DNA of 64,000 bases. Origin: Ascidia mentula. Lineage: Eukaryota; Chordata; Ascidiacea; Phlebobranchia; Ascidiidae. The notes below the pieces were generated by a model. It had not been told where the DNA came from and made no database searches. It saw only the letters and a list, made by a program, of their open reading frames with translations. The stretch spans positions 868,001-932,000 of the forward strand of contig OX387202.1 in the NCBI GenBank assembly GCA_947561715.1, in the 5' to 3' direction. Made by a program: the position numbers and the translations under genes. This document shows positions 13,330 to 26,400 of this stretch, in pieces. Within the stretch, counting starts at the first letter, position 1. The number at the start of each line of letters is the position of its first letter.

Positions 13330-14110
13330 TGTTGCTGTCAGACGTAGTAAATTTAAAAGAGCTGTCAGTTGATTCTATTGTGACGACGTATCCATCCGGC
13401 GAGACTTCAGGGTTTTGGAACGCAAAAAACACCAAAAACTCGTCACGTGACCAGGTGTGCAATAGGTTTGTAGTCGCTGGAAAGTACACACATTGTCCCT
13501 TGTCATTCACACAATGGTTGTTCTTGTGAATGTGGAGCGTCTCTAGGAATAGACGTTTTGTGTGGTCCTCCTCCATCTCTAGGACTCGGACCTCGTCAAA
13601 GTTAACTCGGTGACTGAGTGTGGCAGCGTTAGTGATGTGTTGCACCGGATCAGGGTACCCGGACCCGGCCGGATATATTGACCAATTTTTAATACCCGGA
13701 ACCGGCCGGATAATACACTTAATTTTACCGGGTAGTTGGGAAAGCATTTTTGTCCTAAAAACGGACACTTTTTGCAAATTACTCGTTTTTGGGACCCAGT
13801 CTGTGATACTCGCCGACTTCCGATTTTCTGTTGTTTGTTATCAAGGTTTTTCGTGACGTGTTATACCATATTACTAAATGCCCACGTTTATTTGTTTCAC
13901 TAATGATAAACATAGCATTCTGTTTGGCAATCAAACAGTTTTGCCATGCCGATAAAATACACGAATCGGTGTTAACTAACTGCCGGATCCAAATTATCCG
14001 GCCGGATTTGATTGAAAGCTATCCCGATCCGGCCGGGCCGGATAATTTGGATCTGGGAACATCACTAGGCAGCGAGTCATTCAACCCCAAATTTGACCTT
14101 ACTGAATCAC
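13330..14110 (-). mobile_element. Penelope-like retroelement remnant, interrupted
   Basis: On the minus strand an open frame reads NFDEVRVLEMEEDHTKRLF followed by LETLHIHKNNHC. In Penelope-like and related retroelements this segment follows the GIY-YIG endonuclease. The frame is broken by the hAT-type insertion at 13630-14067, with target sequence resuming after 14067. Downstream on the minus strand, CCCTGAAGTCTCGCCGGATGG corresponds to the CCTGAGGAAG-type tail of the related fragment at 37380-37665. This is a decayed fragment only; no reverse transcriptase is visible nearby. Confidence 0.6.
13630..14067. mobile_element. Non-autonomous hAT-type element (MITE), 438 bp, with 8-bp TSD
   Basis: The element begins TAGTGATGTG and ends CATCACTA, so its ends are inverted. 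It is flanked by ggcagcgt (13622-13629) and ggcagcga (14068-14075), an 8-bp target duplication with one mismatch. Eight-base duplications and TA-type hAT termini fit the hAT superfamily. Inside are several CCGGCCGGAT motifs, and a strong hairpin near 13984-14054 whose arms read GGATCCAAATTATCCGGCC and its complement. It encodes no transposase and sits inside the Penelope-like remnant. Confidence 0.7.
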
Positions 14111-14609
14111 CGGTTTGAAATCATACAAGAAGTATAATGTGGATTTGCGAGGACCAGTTTTGGCGATCACGTAAAATTATAAGTGGAACCCGGCCTTCAC
14201 AAACGAAAAAGAAATCCCCATTGCTGTTCTCTAAACCTCATGTGCCCTGGTGCGCCAAACCGTTTGAACCCTCTCGTGGATCCTGCTAGGGCTGTCTTTA
14301 CGTTTGACGGATTGTTAGATCATTTTTAACTCTTGTACATTTAAATTTTGGTCTGCTACTGGTTATTTAATAAATTGCTTCGAAACATCAAGTTTTGATA
14401 AATTGCAGCATAGAACACTAAAACAAATAGAATGCTGCTTTAGTATTCTATGATTGCAGTTTATTAACTGAAAATTACCACCGATTACTAAAATCTGGGG
14501 AACCACCAGGTACTTACGTGTCGCCTATTTGGAATTTTGTTTGAAGCGAAATTTGTGGTTTGATCGTTTACTGTGGAAGTTTAACAAACCTGCAAGAAGA
14601 ACCACAACC

Positions 14610-15342
14610 ATGGTAAGGCAATAGGTCGGTTATAACAACATTGTAATGTTTTTTTTAATCAAATTAATTACAGGTAGCGATATTCAACTTCCAAAGCATG
14701 CTAGCAGTCGTGTTGTTGTCCATATGTACATGTGCTTACGTTCGGGCGATGGCGCCGAGCTTGCTTGACAAAAACAAGACTGGGTTTTTGGGAATATTTT
14801 GGAAGTTTGCAAGAATTGGTAAGATCACTTTTGTTGCTGTATTGTTGGAACATTTATGCACAAAATTGTGAGTTTCCAATTGTCCAAACGCTTCCTTACA
14901 AAACCGGACAGATTTTTGCGAATAAGTGTTATTTATTTCTGTTTGTGATTCACAAGCTCTCCTAGCAAAAACTTTATACTTGATCAAACTTTTGTCTGTT
15001 ATATAATTGACATACATTAGGACATAGTGGACAAGTCTTGCACAATTTGTACTTAATAAAGCCATATTTTAAAATTACAACCTAGTTTGTTGCATATTGA
15101 AGTATCTATGCAAGTCAACTTCATTGAAAAATATTGTAAATTGAAAGTTTGCAGGCACAAACCTAAAATAAGTTCATACAATGAAGCGTTATTGAAGCTT
15201 TTCAAATAAATAGATTAAAAAATAGGCTCCTGTGCCCCTCCCATTGAACTAACGCCACCTTGTTTTTGTTGCAGGTGAAAGGTTAAGTCCCTACGTAGCA
15301 ATCTGTTGCCTAGCGATGGGACTAAGTGTTCTCTTCTGGTGA
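14610..15342 (+). CDS. TMEM167A: Protein KISH (TMEM167 family)
   Basis: Three coding exons, 14610-14612, 14674-14818 and 15275-15342, give 71 residues; human kish-A has 72. The first coding exon contributes only the ATG before a GTAAGG donor. The protein has IFNFQSML, then a hydrophobic segment with [19 protein letters not shown], then [16 protein letters not shown], and a second hydrophobic segment [25 protein letters not shown] is a small two-pass Golgi and secretory-pathway membrane protein. Sequence is near-identical to animal kish proteins; the A versus B paralogue choice is less certain. It converges on PSMA7, 452 bp away. Confidence 0.95.
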
Positions 15343-15794
15343 CAAAAAATTTTTAAATTTACAAAATCCATCGAAGTTTTTAATATGATGGAAGGTAAAT
15401 GTTATTTTTGCGCGCTGTGATAAAGGTTTGCAAATCCTTTATGCACAAACATGTTATTTAAGTTGGGTTGTTTTGCTGATTATTGATTCAGAATATTCAT
15501 CGTTAGGATTTTTTGGTTCTCTGTGAAATATATTTTATGTCATTGGAACGTTAAATTATAACAAACTTTGTGATGATCAACGGAAACATGTTTGATTTTA
15601 TTCTCATTCACAGCAATAAATGCTTCAATGCAAATCACCCAAACGTTTTCAACGACAAACAATGGTGCAGTTAGCAGCACAAAACTGTATCAGTTCCTAA
15701 ATGTGGAGAGGAAATTAACAGAAAACTTTGTCATCAGAAAGTGGTTCTGCTTAACAACAGATGTGAACTTTGGACAATATTTAAAGTTTAAGTT

Positions 15795-18029
<2,235 letters not shown>

Positions 18030-18050
18030 TATTTTTACCTGTAAACAAAA

Positions 18051-19106
18051 CTACTTTTTTGTAAAATTGAACCGACTCAAAATATCTCGATACGGGGATT
18101 TCGACTCATTTTTCAAAATAGGAATTTTAAAAAATTGTTTTACTTTAGGAGATCTTAAGAATAGTGCTTGCACTACTCCATATAAACTTGAATAAACCCA
18201 GTATAAAACTACACCAGAGGGCAGTTGACAAGCGACAGGAAGCAAAACTATCGACAAGCCTCGGACGCTGTAAACCAGGTATTTATAAAAGCCCTGCAAT
18301 GGAGTTTTTCCATCGCCACGGTAAACTTCAATAACAGACAAATTTGCCAAACAAAAAATTACAGGCAGAATAAAATAAGGGTCCGGTGCCAACAAGTTGG
18401 TGAACCACAAACAACCTTCATGCAAAAGTTGGTCAGCAATGGCCAACTTTTCTATGCTGGGTTGAGTTAAGGTTGGTAAGCTCATTGTTAGGTCTCTCAG
18501 TGCAACTGACAATGATACCCACAAAGGTATTTGGACCCAGGGTAATAGAAAGCGACGAAATACACCCGGAACTTTGTGCTTTTCAAAAATATTTTTCTGA
18601 TGACGTTTAATGTTCGATCGATACTGCAAGTTCGCCATCTCATCTGACCATTCATATTCATCTTTTGCTACTTTTACTTCTGCTTTAAGTTCCTTGTCGA
18701 CCTTTTTAAGCAAGGGCATTATTCGTTGGAATTTACCCATACTTTGCAGTTGTACGATCATCAACGGAGTCATGACCAAACTTCTCATTGCAAATGTACA
18801 AATCAAAATCGACAGCCACCAGGGGGATCCAGTGACATCATGAACCGTTGTTAAATATTCTTCAACAGTTTTTATCCAGCTTGTATCAACTAATTCGTGA
18901 TAGATGCTTTCAACTTTGCTTGGTTCTGCATATTTCCCATAATCTGAGCCAACATTTCCACCATAGCACCTTACGGCGGTGTTGGACGGATGGAAAGGAT
19001 TTGTTGATGAAGTTTTGATTAAATTAGCAGCACTTTTATCACAACATGCGATAATGTTATATACATTAAACACTGAAGTTTGTCGGTTGCACAGAATACG
19101 AATCAT
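18051..19106 (-). CDS. COX18: Cytochrome c oxidase assembly protein COX18, mitochondrial
   Basis: A single uninterrupted exon encodes 351 residues (human about 333). It belongs to the OXA1/YidC/Alb3 insertase family. COX18 helps translocate the C-terminal tail of COX2 across the inner mitochondrial membrane. The N-terminal 80 residues are basic and Ser/Asn-rich, consistent with a transit peptide. The first membrane segment is near SPWWLSILICTFAMRSLVM. A charged loop follows (KAEVKVAKDEYEW), then LPWVQIPLWVSLSVALRDL, LLAPDPYFILPVIFCLANL and LPSGVVLYWVYSSLYGV. WFTNLLAPDPYFILP matches COX18 better than OXA1L. The start is the first ATG (MIRILCN) because the frame upstream has only non-ATG codons. 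There is no poly(A) signal before PSMA7. Confidence 0.92.
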   Translation of the reverse strand: MIRILCNRQTSVFNVYNIIACCDKSAANLIKTSSTNPFHPSNTAVRCYGGNVGSDYGKYAEPSKVESIYHELVDTSWIKTVEEYLTTVHDVTGSPWWLSILICTFAMRSLVMTPLMIVQLQSMGKFQRIMPLLKKVDKELKAEVKVAKDEYEWSDEMANLQYRSNIKRHQKNIFEKHKVPGVFRRFLLPWVQIPLWVSLSVALRDLTMSLPTLTQPSIEKLAIADQLLHEGCLWFTNLLAPDPYFILPVIFCLANLSVIEVYRGDGKTPLQGFYKYLVYSVRGLSIVLLPVACQLPSGVVLYWVYSSLYGVVQALFLRSPKVKQFFKIPILKNESKSPYRDILSRFNFTKK

Positions 19107-19393
19107 CACGTCAAGAGATTTTTGCGGCACCCAAGCATCGTTGCATTGTCACTGCAAAAACTTAAGTTCGACCTCATTTAGAATAAATACAATTTGCAAT
19201 TTCATTCACGTTCCTAAGGTTTCATTCATGCGTGACGATTTATCAAATCCATGTTGTCATGATATTTTTAATCCAGGTCTTCACAGTTCAAAACAAAAAT
19301 TGTGAATTTCGACAATTTGCGTGAAACGCGTTTTCTGATCAAATCTAGTTTTACCTCCATTGCAAAAAATCATAAGTGAAAAAGTTGAGAAAC

Positions 19394-19468
19394 ATGGCAC
19401 AAAATTCCAACGTGGAAATCGAATTTCTTGTTGGTAAAGGAGTTGGGAATAACATTTTTTAGATTCAG
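19394..19468 (+). pseudogene. Possible first exon, disrupted in copy A
   Basis: An ATG-started stretch of 25 codons ending at a CAG/GTAAAA donor is shared with copy B (49321-49395). Here codon 23 is TAG where copy B has TGG. It is divergent from COX18. No function recognised and no second exon found. Confidence 0.3.
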
Positions 19469-21247
19469 GTAAAAATGTTTTTTTACAATCTGAATTCTGA
19501 AACAGTATTCTATGCTAAAACAAAAAATATTTCTAATGGAAAATAAAATAAATCAAAACAAAAGTATCTTTTTCAACAGGAAACATATAAGTTAGTAAAA
19601 ACTACATCGACAGAAGAGTCTCTTTGTTCGCTGCAACATTTGTAATAGAATAGCAACACATTGGTTTGAATTTGGAAGGTATCATTCACAAATCTGTCAA
19701 CAACCTTTTACTATAAGGCAAACTTTCAAATAAAAGGATTTTTAGATTACGTGAACAGCATGGAAAAAAATCAACCGACTGCAACTTAAAACGTACATTC
19801 GTATCTCATATTTTTAGTTCGCTGCCATGTCTGACATGAAACAAAACGCTTCTTGAAATAAAAGGTATGAAGTAATAAGGTCACCTAAAACGCAGTAATG
19901 TTCCATGCAATCGACCCTCTGCGCAGGTCGTTTGGCGAATCGAGATCATCAGGTTTACAGGCTTCGTGGCCCCGACATTGCATCCTACTTAGATTAGCCA
20001 CTTTTTCCCGACAAGTCGGAGCGAGATTTGAAAGTTCAAGCTCCTGGTGAGGCTTGAAGTCACAAATGCAAAAAAAAACACCGAATCTCGAGCGTTTTAG
20101 CTGCAAGCTCAAAAGAGAGAACACGAAATACTATACGTTTGTTCTCTTAATGTCTGACTTTGTCACTTAAATCAGCAAACTATTTATCAATGGAAGAGTT
20201 GCAACACTCAAAGCACGCACGCCACTCAAACGGATGACCAACCGCGACCCAAATAAAAAAAACGAAACGAATAGAGAGCACGTTGCAGTATCGGGCATTG
20301 AAGCGCTGATTTACAGATGGACTTAACGAGATATAAGTTAGAGTAGCCACGCGTGCCAGTAACAGTGACTACAAAACTAACTCATAAAAAATAAAAAAAG
20401 TTTTTTATTACGTGGCGTCAGGGAAAACTTGTGTGGTCGATCCGGATGCCTGAAGGCTGTTGGAGTTCTGCAAGAAAGCCAAGCTTCGTTTGGGTTGTGG
20501 GTGCTTGAGGGAAATGCCCTTCTCGAAACCAAGTTAATTGTGTGTGACATTAACAGGCTACGCATGGGTGCCAGAGTTTGGGTTGAATGAGCGCAGATGC
20601 ACAGGCTGTTGCCAGGGCAATCTTCAGCGAGTTTGGGGCAGTTTTACTTTGGTTTTCAGGGTTTTTAGTCTGGAAGTCAATTGGTAGAGGGCGCTGTTAA
20701 AAATGTCTAAATCATTTAGTTGGGTTTTGTGGAAATTTGAATTACAAAAAGATTTAGTGTTATAGTCTTTTATTTACGAATTATGGTCAAATTTATTATT
20801 TTCGAGGCAACTACCTTAACCTCTCCCCAAGGGCAATTTTTCCACTGTTGGAATGGCAGTTTTGGGGCAAGCCTGTGCAAAACCTCAACGTGTGCTGTCT
20901 TACTGCAGCTGCAATCTTTTTTTTTACTGTTGAGCAAAAGTAGTCCTCTTCCATGAGTCATCAGACCCCGCAATTGTTTTGCAGGCAGCATAAGCGTTGT
21001 TAGCGCCCTTCACGTTTTCCTCGTATTATTTCGTTGTATTTATCCCTGCTGAAATTCCAGTTAAGACATTTTGTAAACACTTTCTGGTGTCGATCATGCG
21101 TGACCAGTTTCAACCAATCACGTTCTTAGGCCTCTTTCGAGGGCGACTGTATTCCCATTCTCTTTTGTCACGCCATTAAATGTTTACTGAATCGCAGAAT
21201 TATTGATCACAAGATTGATGCCAACCTTAGGGTTTGTTTGATTACAC
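19469..21247. other. Non-coding part of copy A
   Basis: Short open frames here, such as 20770-20991 minus, differ from their copy-B counterparts mainly by amino-acid-changing substitutions, so I see no sign of coding constraint. No RNA gene recognised. Confidence 0.5.
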
Positions 21248-21372
21248 TCAGTTATAATTGTTGTCCATATTGTCCTGGAAAGCTGAGCATGCGTGCAAAA
21301 CTGGATCTGCCACATTCTCCAACTTAAACATTTCGACACCCAAGGCCAAAATACCTGTTCTTGATATCAGAC
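21248..21372 (-). CDS. Possible terminal exon, duplicated; could be an alternative NLR 3' exon
   Basis: Acceptor TTTTGTCAG is followed by 41 codons (GLISRTGILALGVEMFKLENV onwards) and TGA after NNYN. Copy B (51333-51430) has the same frame and stop, and differs by in-frame deletions of 18 and 9 bases, which suggests coding. The exon needs one preceding base, matching the donor phase at 23437 in the NLR gene, so it may be spliced to that gene. Not recognised otherwise. Confidence 0.35.
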
Positions 21373-23407
21373 CTGACAAAACTTTTCTATTATATTTTGT
21401 ATTTTTATTCGAATACAGGAAGAATGAAAAAAATTGAAATATACACCAAAATACAGATATCCTGACAATGTGTTTGTCGGCTAACCTATCTACCAGCATA
21501 CAAAACGTCCAACTGAGCAACGTAACTAAAATCCGCAATGATTTGTGCGTATATCGAGTGTGTGAATTAAGTTGCAGAATATCAAGTACATGAAGGTATC
21601 AGTTGAATCTGGTATGAAAATATATCATGGGGTCGAGAAATGTAACGGTTTATGAAGGAACGGAGCAGTGTTTTTATCTGCGGTGAAGGGATTACTTTTT
21701 CGAAACAAAAGGAAACCGAAAGTACGAGAAAACAGAACACAATTCATGCAAACGGAGATTAAAACATAACAATTAAATATGGCGACACAGTCATGATTTG
21801 CATATAATGCAGGTGACTTCAAGCAAGATTTGAAAAAATACAAACGAATACGCTACATCTTCTATTGATTATGAAGCAGTAGTTTAAACAAAGATAATCA
21901 TAAATTTGTACACCATCAAAACCTGTGGTTGGGCCGTTTAAACCCCGGGGTACGATATAATGAAGGAGATATAATTTGCACAATGAACATGCGAATTTTT
22001 GAGCTCTTTCCTCATTCAGTTGAATGTGATTGAATTCTATATCAGTGATGGCCATCATAAAGGAATTGAAAACTGTGGCTTCAAGGTCCATCATCTAAAT
22101 AAACACATATTACATTAAACGTTAACTGCTATTGGTAATTGATACCAGCTTTTGTCACCTGAGGGATGTTAGTTGACAAAAAAAAATCGCCATTTAACAA
22201 ACGTTTGAACGCGAGTTACTGTCGGGTTGGAGTAAGTTATTGTTGAATTCCGCATAGCCAACCGGAGCCTTATTTGTTAATTTTTTTTTGATTGTTTGAT
22301 TTCATTCGATAGTAGGAGGTTATAAGATTGTTTTTGCAAAAGAACAGCCCGGGCAAGGCTTGTGCGAAGTTTTATCGACGTAATTATGCAGCGAACCACT
22401 CCTAGACCGTGTTAACAATAGGGGGGTATGCGTTTAGGTGTATTCGACTCGTACAGCGGAAGTTCCCTGTATTTTTAGACAAGTTTAATATTTTTGGAAA
22501 GCTTGATTTACGTGCTTTCATTTGGTTGCAAATTGAAAGTGGGATCGTAACTATGGAAAAAGTTATTGAAGAAAAGTCGATATTTTTTCATGTTTTCAAA
22601 ACATAAATTCATATTTCGGGAATTTTCCAATCGATTTTTTAAAATATTTTAATATCCTTTGAAAGAGTTACGCGCGTAGAATGCTTTGCGTTTAACTGGG
22701 CGAATCTCTCTTTCGCTACTTATGACATGATCTTTAACGTGTAAACTGTCAGACGACTTTGCTGACCAAACGGCCAAGCAAAGACTTCCACTTTGTGGTG
22801 ACTATGTCACCACCGTCATCCGTTGGGCACCAAACTAGGTGCAACCAAAACGGAGAAAACAAGGTGGAAACACTATGGCCAAGCAAAGCTGAAGCAATAG
22901 TGCCGTCAGGCCCTATTTCACAATTTCAGTAAGTTTTTTTTTGGCAGGAAATACACTTTTTTGCCCTCTGTCTCGGTGGTTAAGAATATGGATTAAAAAC
23001 TAACGTTAATTTGTGGGAAATAAATCACAAAAACCTTGTACTGTCCAATGACACAAGCCAGAAATTGTTTTGTAAAATAAGCAGAACAGTGGGTATTATA
23101 AAGAGGGCCCTGAAAGTAAACTTTTTGAATTTAAACTAATATCGGGTCTTGTCATGCAAACGTTGAAAAATTAACTTCTTTAAATTGTTGCACCGAAGTT
23201 TTCAAAGCCACATCTTTTTGTTTAAAGTGCAGATAACTTGAGTTAATGTGTAACTTGAGGTCACAATTGTGACACCATGAAAATTTGGCCAATTTTTAGC
23301 GCCGTTATGCGGAATCAAATTAGAGTACTTTTGCAACATCTGTTGAACATAATTAAATAAATTTGTGTGTCCGCAGGAATAGAAAAAGAAGCGTTCTCTA
23401 ATAACTA

Positions 23408-26400
23408 TTAATGAATTAAATGAGCACCATACAAACCTGGTGATGAAGTTGGTGGCGGTTGTTGAGTGTTTGATGTGGTTAATGAGCTACCTGATGTGTT
23501 TACGTTTGAGTTATTCAGCACACAGTCAATAATTGTAACATCTGGATATGACAAATAAACAAGATTATAAAAAGCATTTACATTTTATATGTGTTTTGAC
23601 ATACTTGCTTGTGGTCCTTGTGGCCTAGCACTTCCAATATCACACTGCTGTTGTTCATTCTGGCAAAAAAAAGTATGTATGGTTAAATCATAAAGCAATA
23701 TATGCCAGTTCTTACAGTAAACTGACAAAGGATAAATTATATCTTACTTGGTTTCGTTGTTTTTTATATTCTACAGGAAAGCTGGCGTCCTTTACTCCGC
23801 CGTTGACTAAGTCCAGTTTAACAACAATTATTTGGTAACCATCGTGTGGGTCCAATTTTAAAACAAGCTGGTGTGTTGCTGTATTGTTTTCGTAAAAATC
23901 GCTTAACTTGAGTCGATTTTTAACAAAGGTAACTCGACCACTTTCATTTTCAAGTGTTAGTGTTGCTTCATTTTGATCCCGTCTAGAAAAACATTATGTA
24001 ATGCGGTTGGTTTCTAACAATATTCAAAGGAAATTTTGTTAAATTAAATACAAGATATTTCTTATTCACTTCTGTGCATTAACATGATGAAATATTGCAC
24101 TTTTCAGTTTGCTAGTGATGTGACAACCAGAAGACGTCAAAACCACTGTACAGATTCTTTGCATTGTTCACCCATTTTTTATTTAGAATTTTGATTAATG
24201 GACTTAACGCGTCTGAATTAAATATCCCCTGTTGATAAGTTTTAGGAGAATAACATATGCATAACAATTATTTTTTGCTTTATTACCTTAAAGGGAAACT
24301 GAATAACTCGTCTAAATTTTGAGGATTTTCCTGGTTAAATTCCAACTTGTCACAAATATATAATTTCCATACTCTTTCAATGCTGTCTAAACTTTCATGT
24401 TTTGGAAATCCACCAAAAAACTGTTTAGTTTTTGACCAACCCCAAAAATTGGCAATTGATGTTCGAAACCTGAATAAATTACATTAGATCCGGTGTTGTT
24501 TATTGTATTTTCATCGGCAAATTACATTAGATTTACAAAAATTCTTATCTACAGTATTTATTAATTGTAGGCCGCTTGTTTGTAGGCAAGTGTACAAAAA
24601 AAAAATTAATATTAATTATATATATAGTAAGCCACATATAAATGTTTAAGGCCAAGTTAGGAGCCTTACAATGATAATTGTAAACAAATCTGTCCTCCAA
24701 AGATATGGTGATAACTGTGCGTAACTAAACTTATCCGTACATTAGAGTCGGTTAATAGTGAATTTTATTCACAAACAGAGCTATAGAAATAATGTTGGTG
24801 TAACATTAAAATATGTACGCTGACTTCCATAGTAAACTGCACAAACGGTAGGTTAAAAGAGTTGACTTACCATCAAGTAAATACGGTGATACAAATATAA
24901 TTGGGATACAAGGAATTTTTTTTTCACATAACTATTGACTATCATACACTTAAAAAGTGTTTTTGGAACAAGAATGACGTCAAACAAAACAGACAGAGAA
25001 ATGTTACACTTACCACGTAAAGTGAGTTACTTTAAATGTAATCTTCCCTTCCCCATTGTAGGATAAAGTTTGATAATCTTCCCATGTTTTGCCGTCTTGA
25101 CTTGTTTTAACCTTAAATTTGGGATTATGTCTAATTATACTTCCTAAAAAAACACAACTTAGCCAAAGATATAAACAAACATTTGTTTGGTTCTTCACAC
25201 TCTAAAGTTTCCAAACAACAATGAATTAATATTGAAAGCTATACAAATGTTTACAGGTTTATAAAAAATCCTGGCAACCTGGTACTGCTTTTCACTTACC
25301 ACAACAAATTGTGGAAAACTTTCACACACAAAACATGTTGGTAAAGTGATGGTGACATCTTTGGTGAACTCCAACCCACTTGGTCCACAATACAACAATG
25401 GAGTAATTTCCATCTGTGAAATTAAGTAAATGCAAGTTATTCAAATTTGTTTGCTAGTTATGGTGGACAAAGCTCTTCAAAACAATTTAGTTTAGACACA
25501 AAAAAGTGAAAAAAAATTCTGTTCCTGGAAATTTAAATGTATTGAAATAAAAAGTCAATTATGCTGATTTCTAATGAGAATTGCAACATGAACCACATAC
25601 GCTAGGCTCCTTATTTCCATAGTAGCCTCTTAACCAAATTTTTGCATCTGTATCCAGTGCATTAGGAGGAATATCAACAATACAACCCATCACTTCAAGT
25701 TTGCCACCTTCTACACCAACGAATGTGGATGTTGACTGGATTACTTCATAATCGGTGTGTTTCTGTAAATATTTCAAAAAATTGTTCGACCAAAACTTTT
25801 CTTTCGTTTTTAGTTAAATTTTTTTCAATTATTTCTATTAATGTTGTAAAAATAAAATTTATTTTGACATTTCCTACTGGAGCATTTGTTTAGTAAGAAT
25901 TTAGAGAAAGGTAATATTTTGACATTTTTTGATTAACACAGACTCCATAAATCTACGATAATGCTGAAAGAGTTGCTTGCTACATCCCAAATTGATACAC
26001 ATATATATCAACAGGTTTAGTGCTGACTTATTTCTACCTTCAATCTATTGAAATCCTTATTTGCTTGTCCCCATTCATAAATACACAGTGTATTAATGTT
26101 GTGAACGCATGCAGCCAATGACTCAGCACTTTCATTCGTCAAATCATTGAATAAAACATCAAGAAACCCCATCTAAACAACAAAATAACTCAAAAAAAAA
26201 TAAAAAATTGTCCAGATGCAAATACAATATTTTTGGCTGATTAGAATTTATTCCTTGTAAGCCAGAAACTGCAGCCTCTAACAGTGCTTGGTTTATAATG
26301 TTACACAATGAAAAATGTCTTTATTATGTTTGCTGAATGTATGTATATTTCTTATGTAGCAAGAAGTCTATGATTGATATCAGTTGAGGATTGTAACTGA

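Larger units (their letters stand above)
19117..25621. repeat. Segmental duplication, copy A (6.5 kb)
   Basis: From gatttttgcggcacccaagc to ttatttccata this block is collinear with 49043-55551, in the same orientation, at high identity with scattered indels. It begins about 10 bases upstream of the COX18 start codon, so it carries the COX18 5' flank, and ends inside the first ZU5 exon of the NLR gene. About 240 bp near 20410-20655 are absent from copy B. Confidence 0.92.

Noticed and set aside
20770..20991. Minus ORF shared with 50407-50634
   Set aside because: The two copies differ mostly by amino-acid-changing substitutions and have no splice context.
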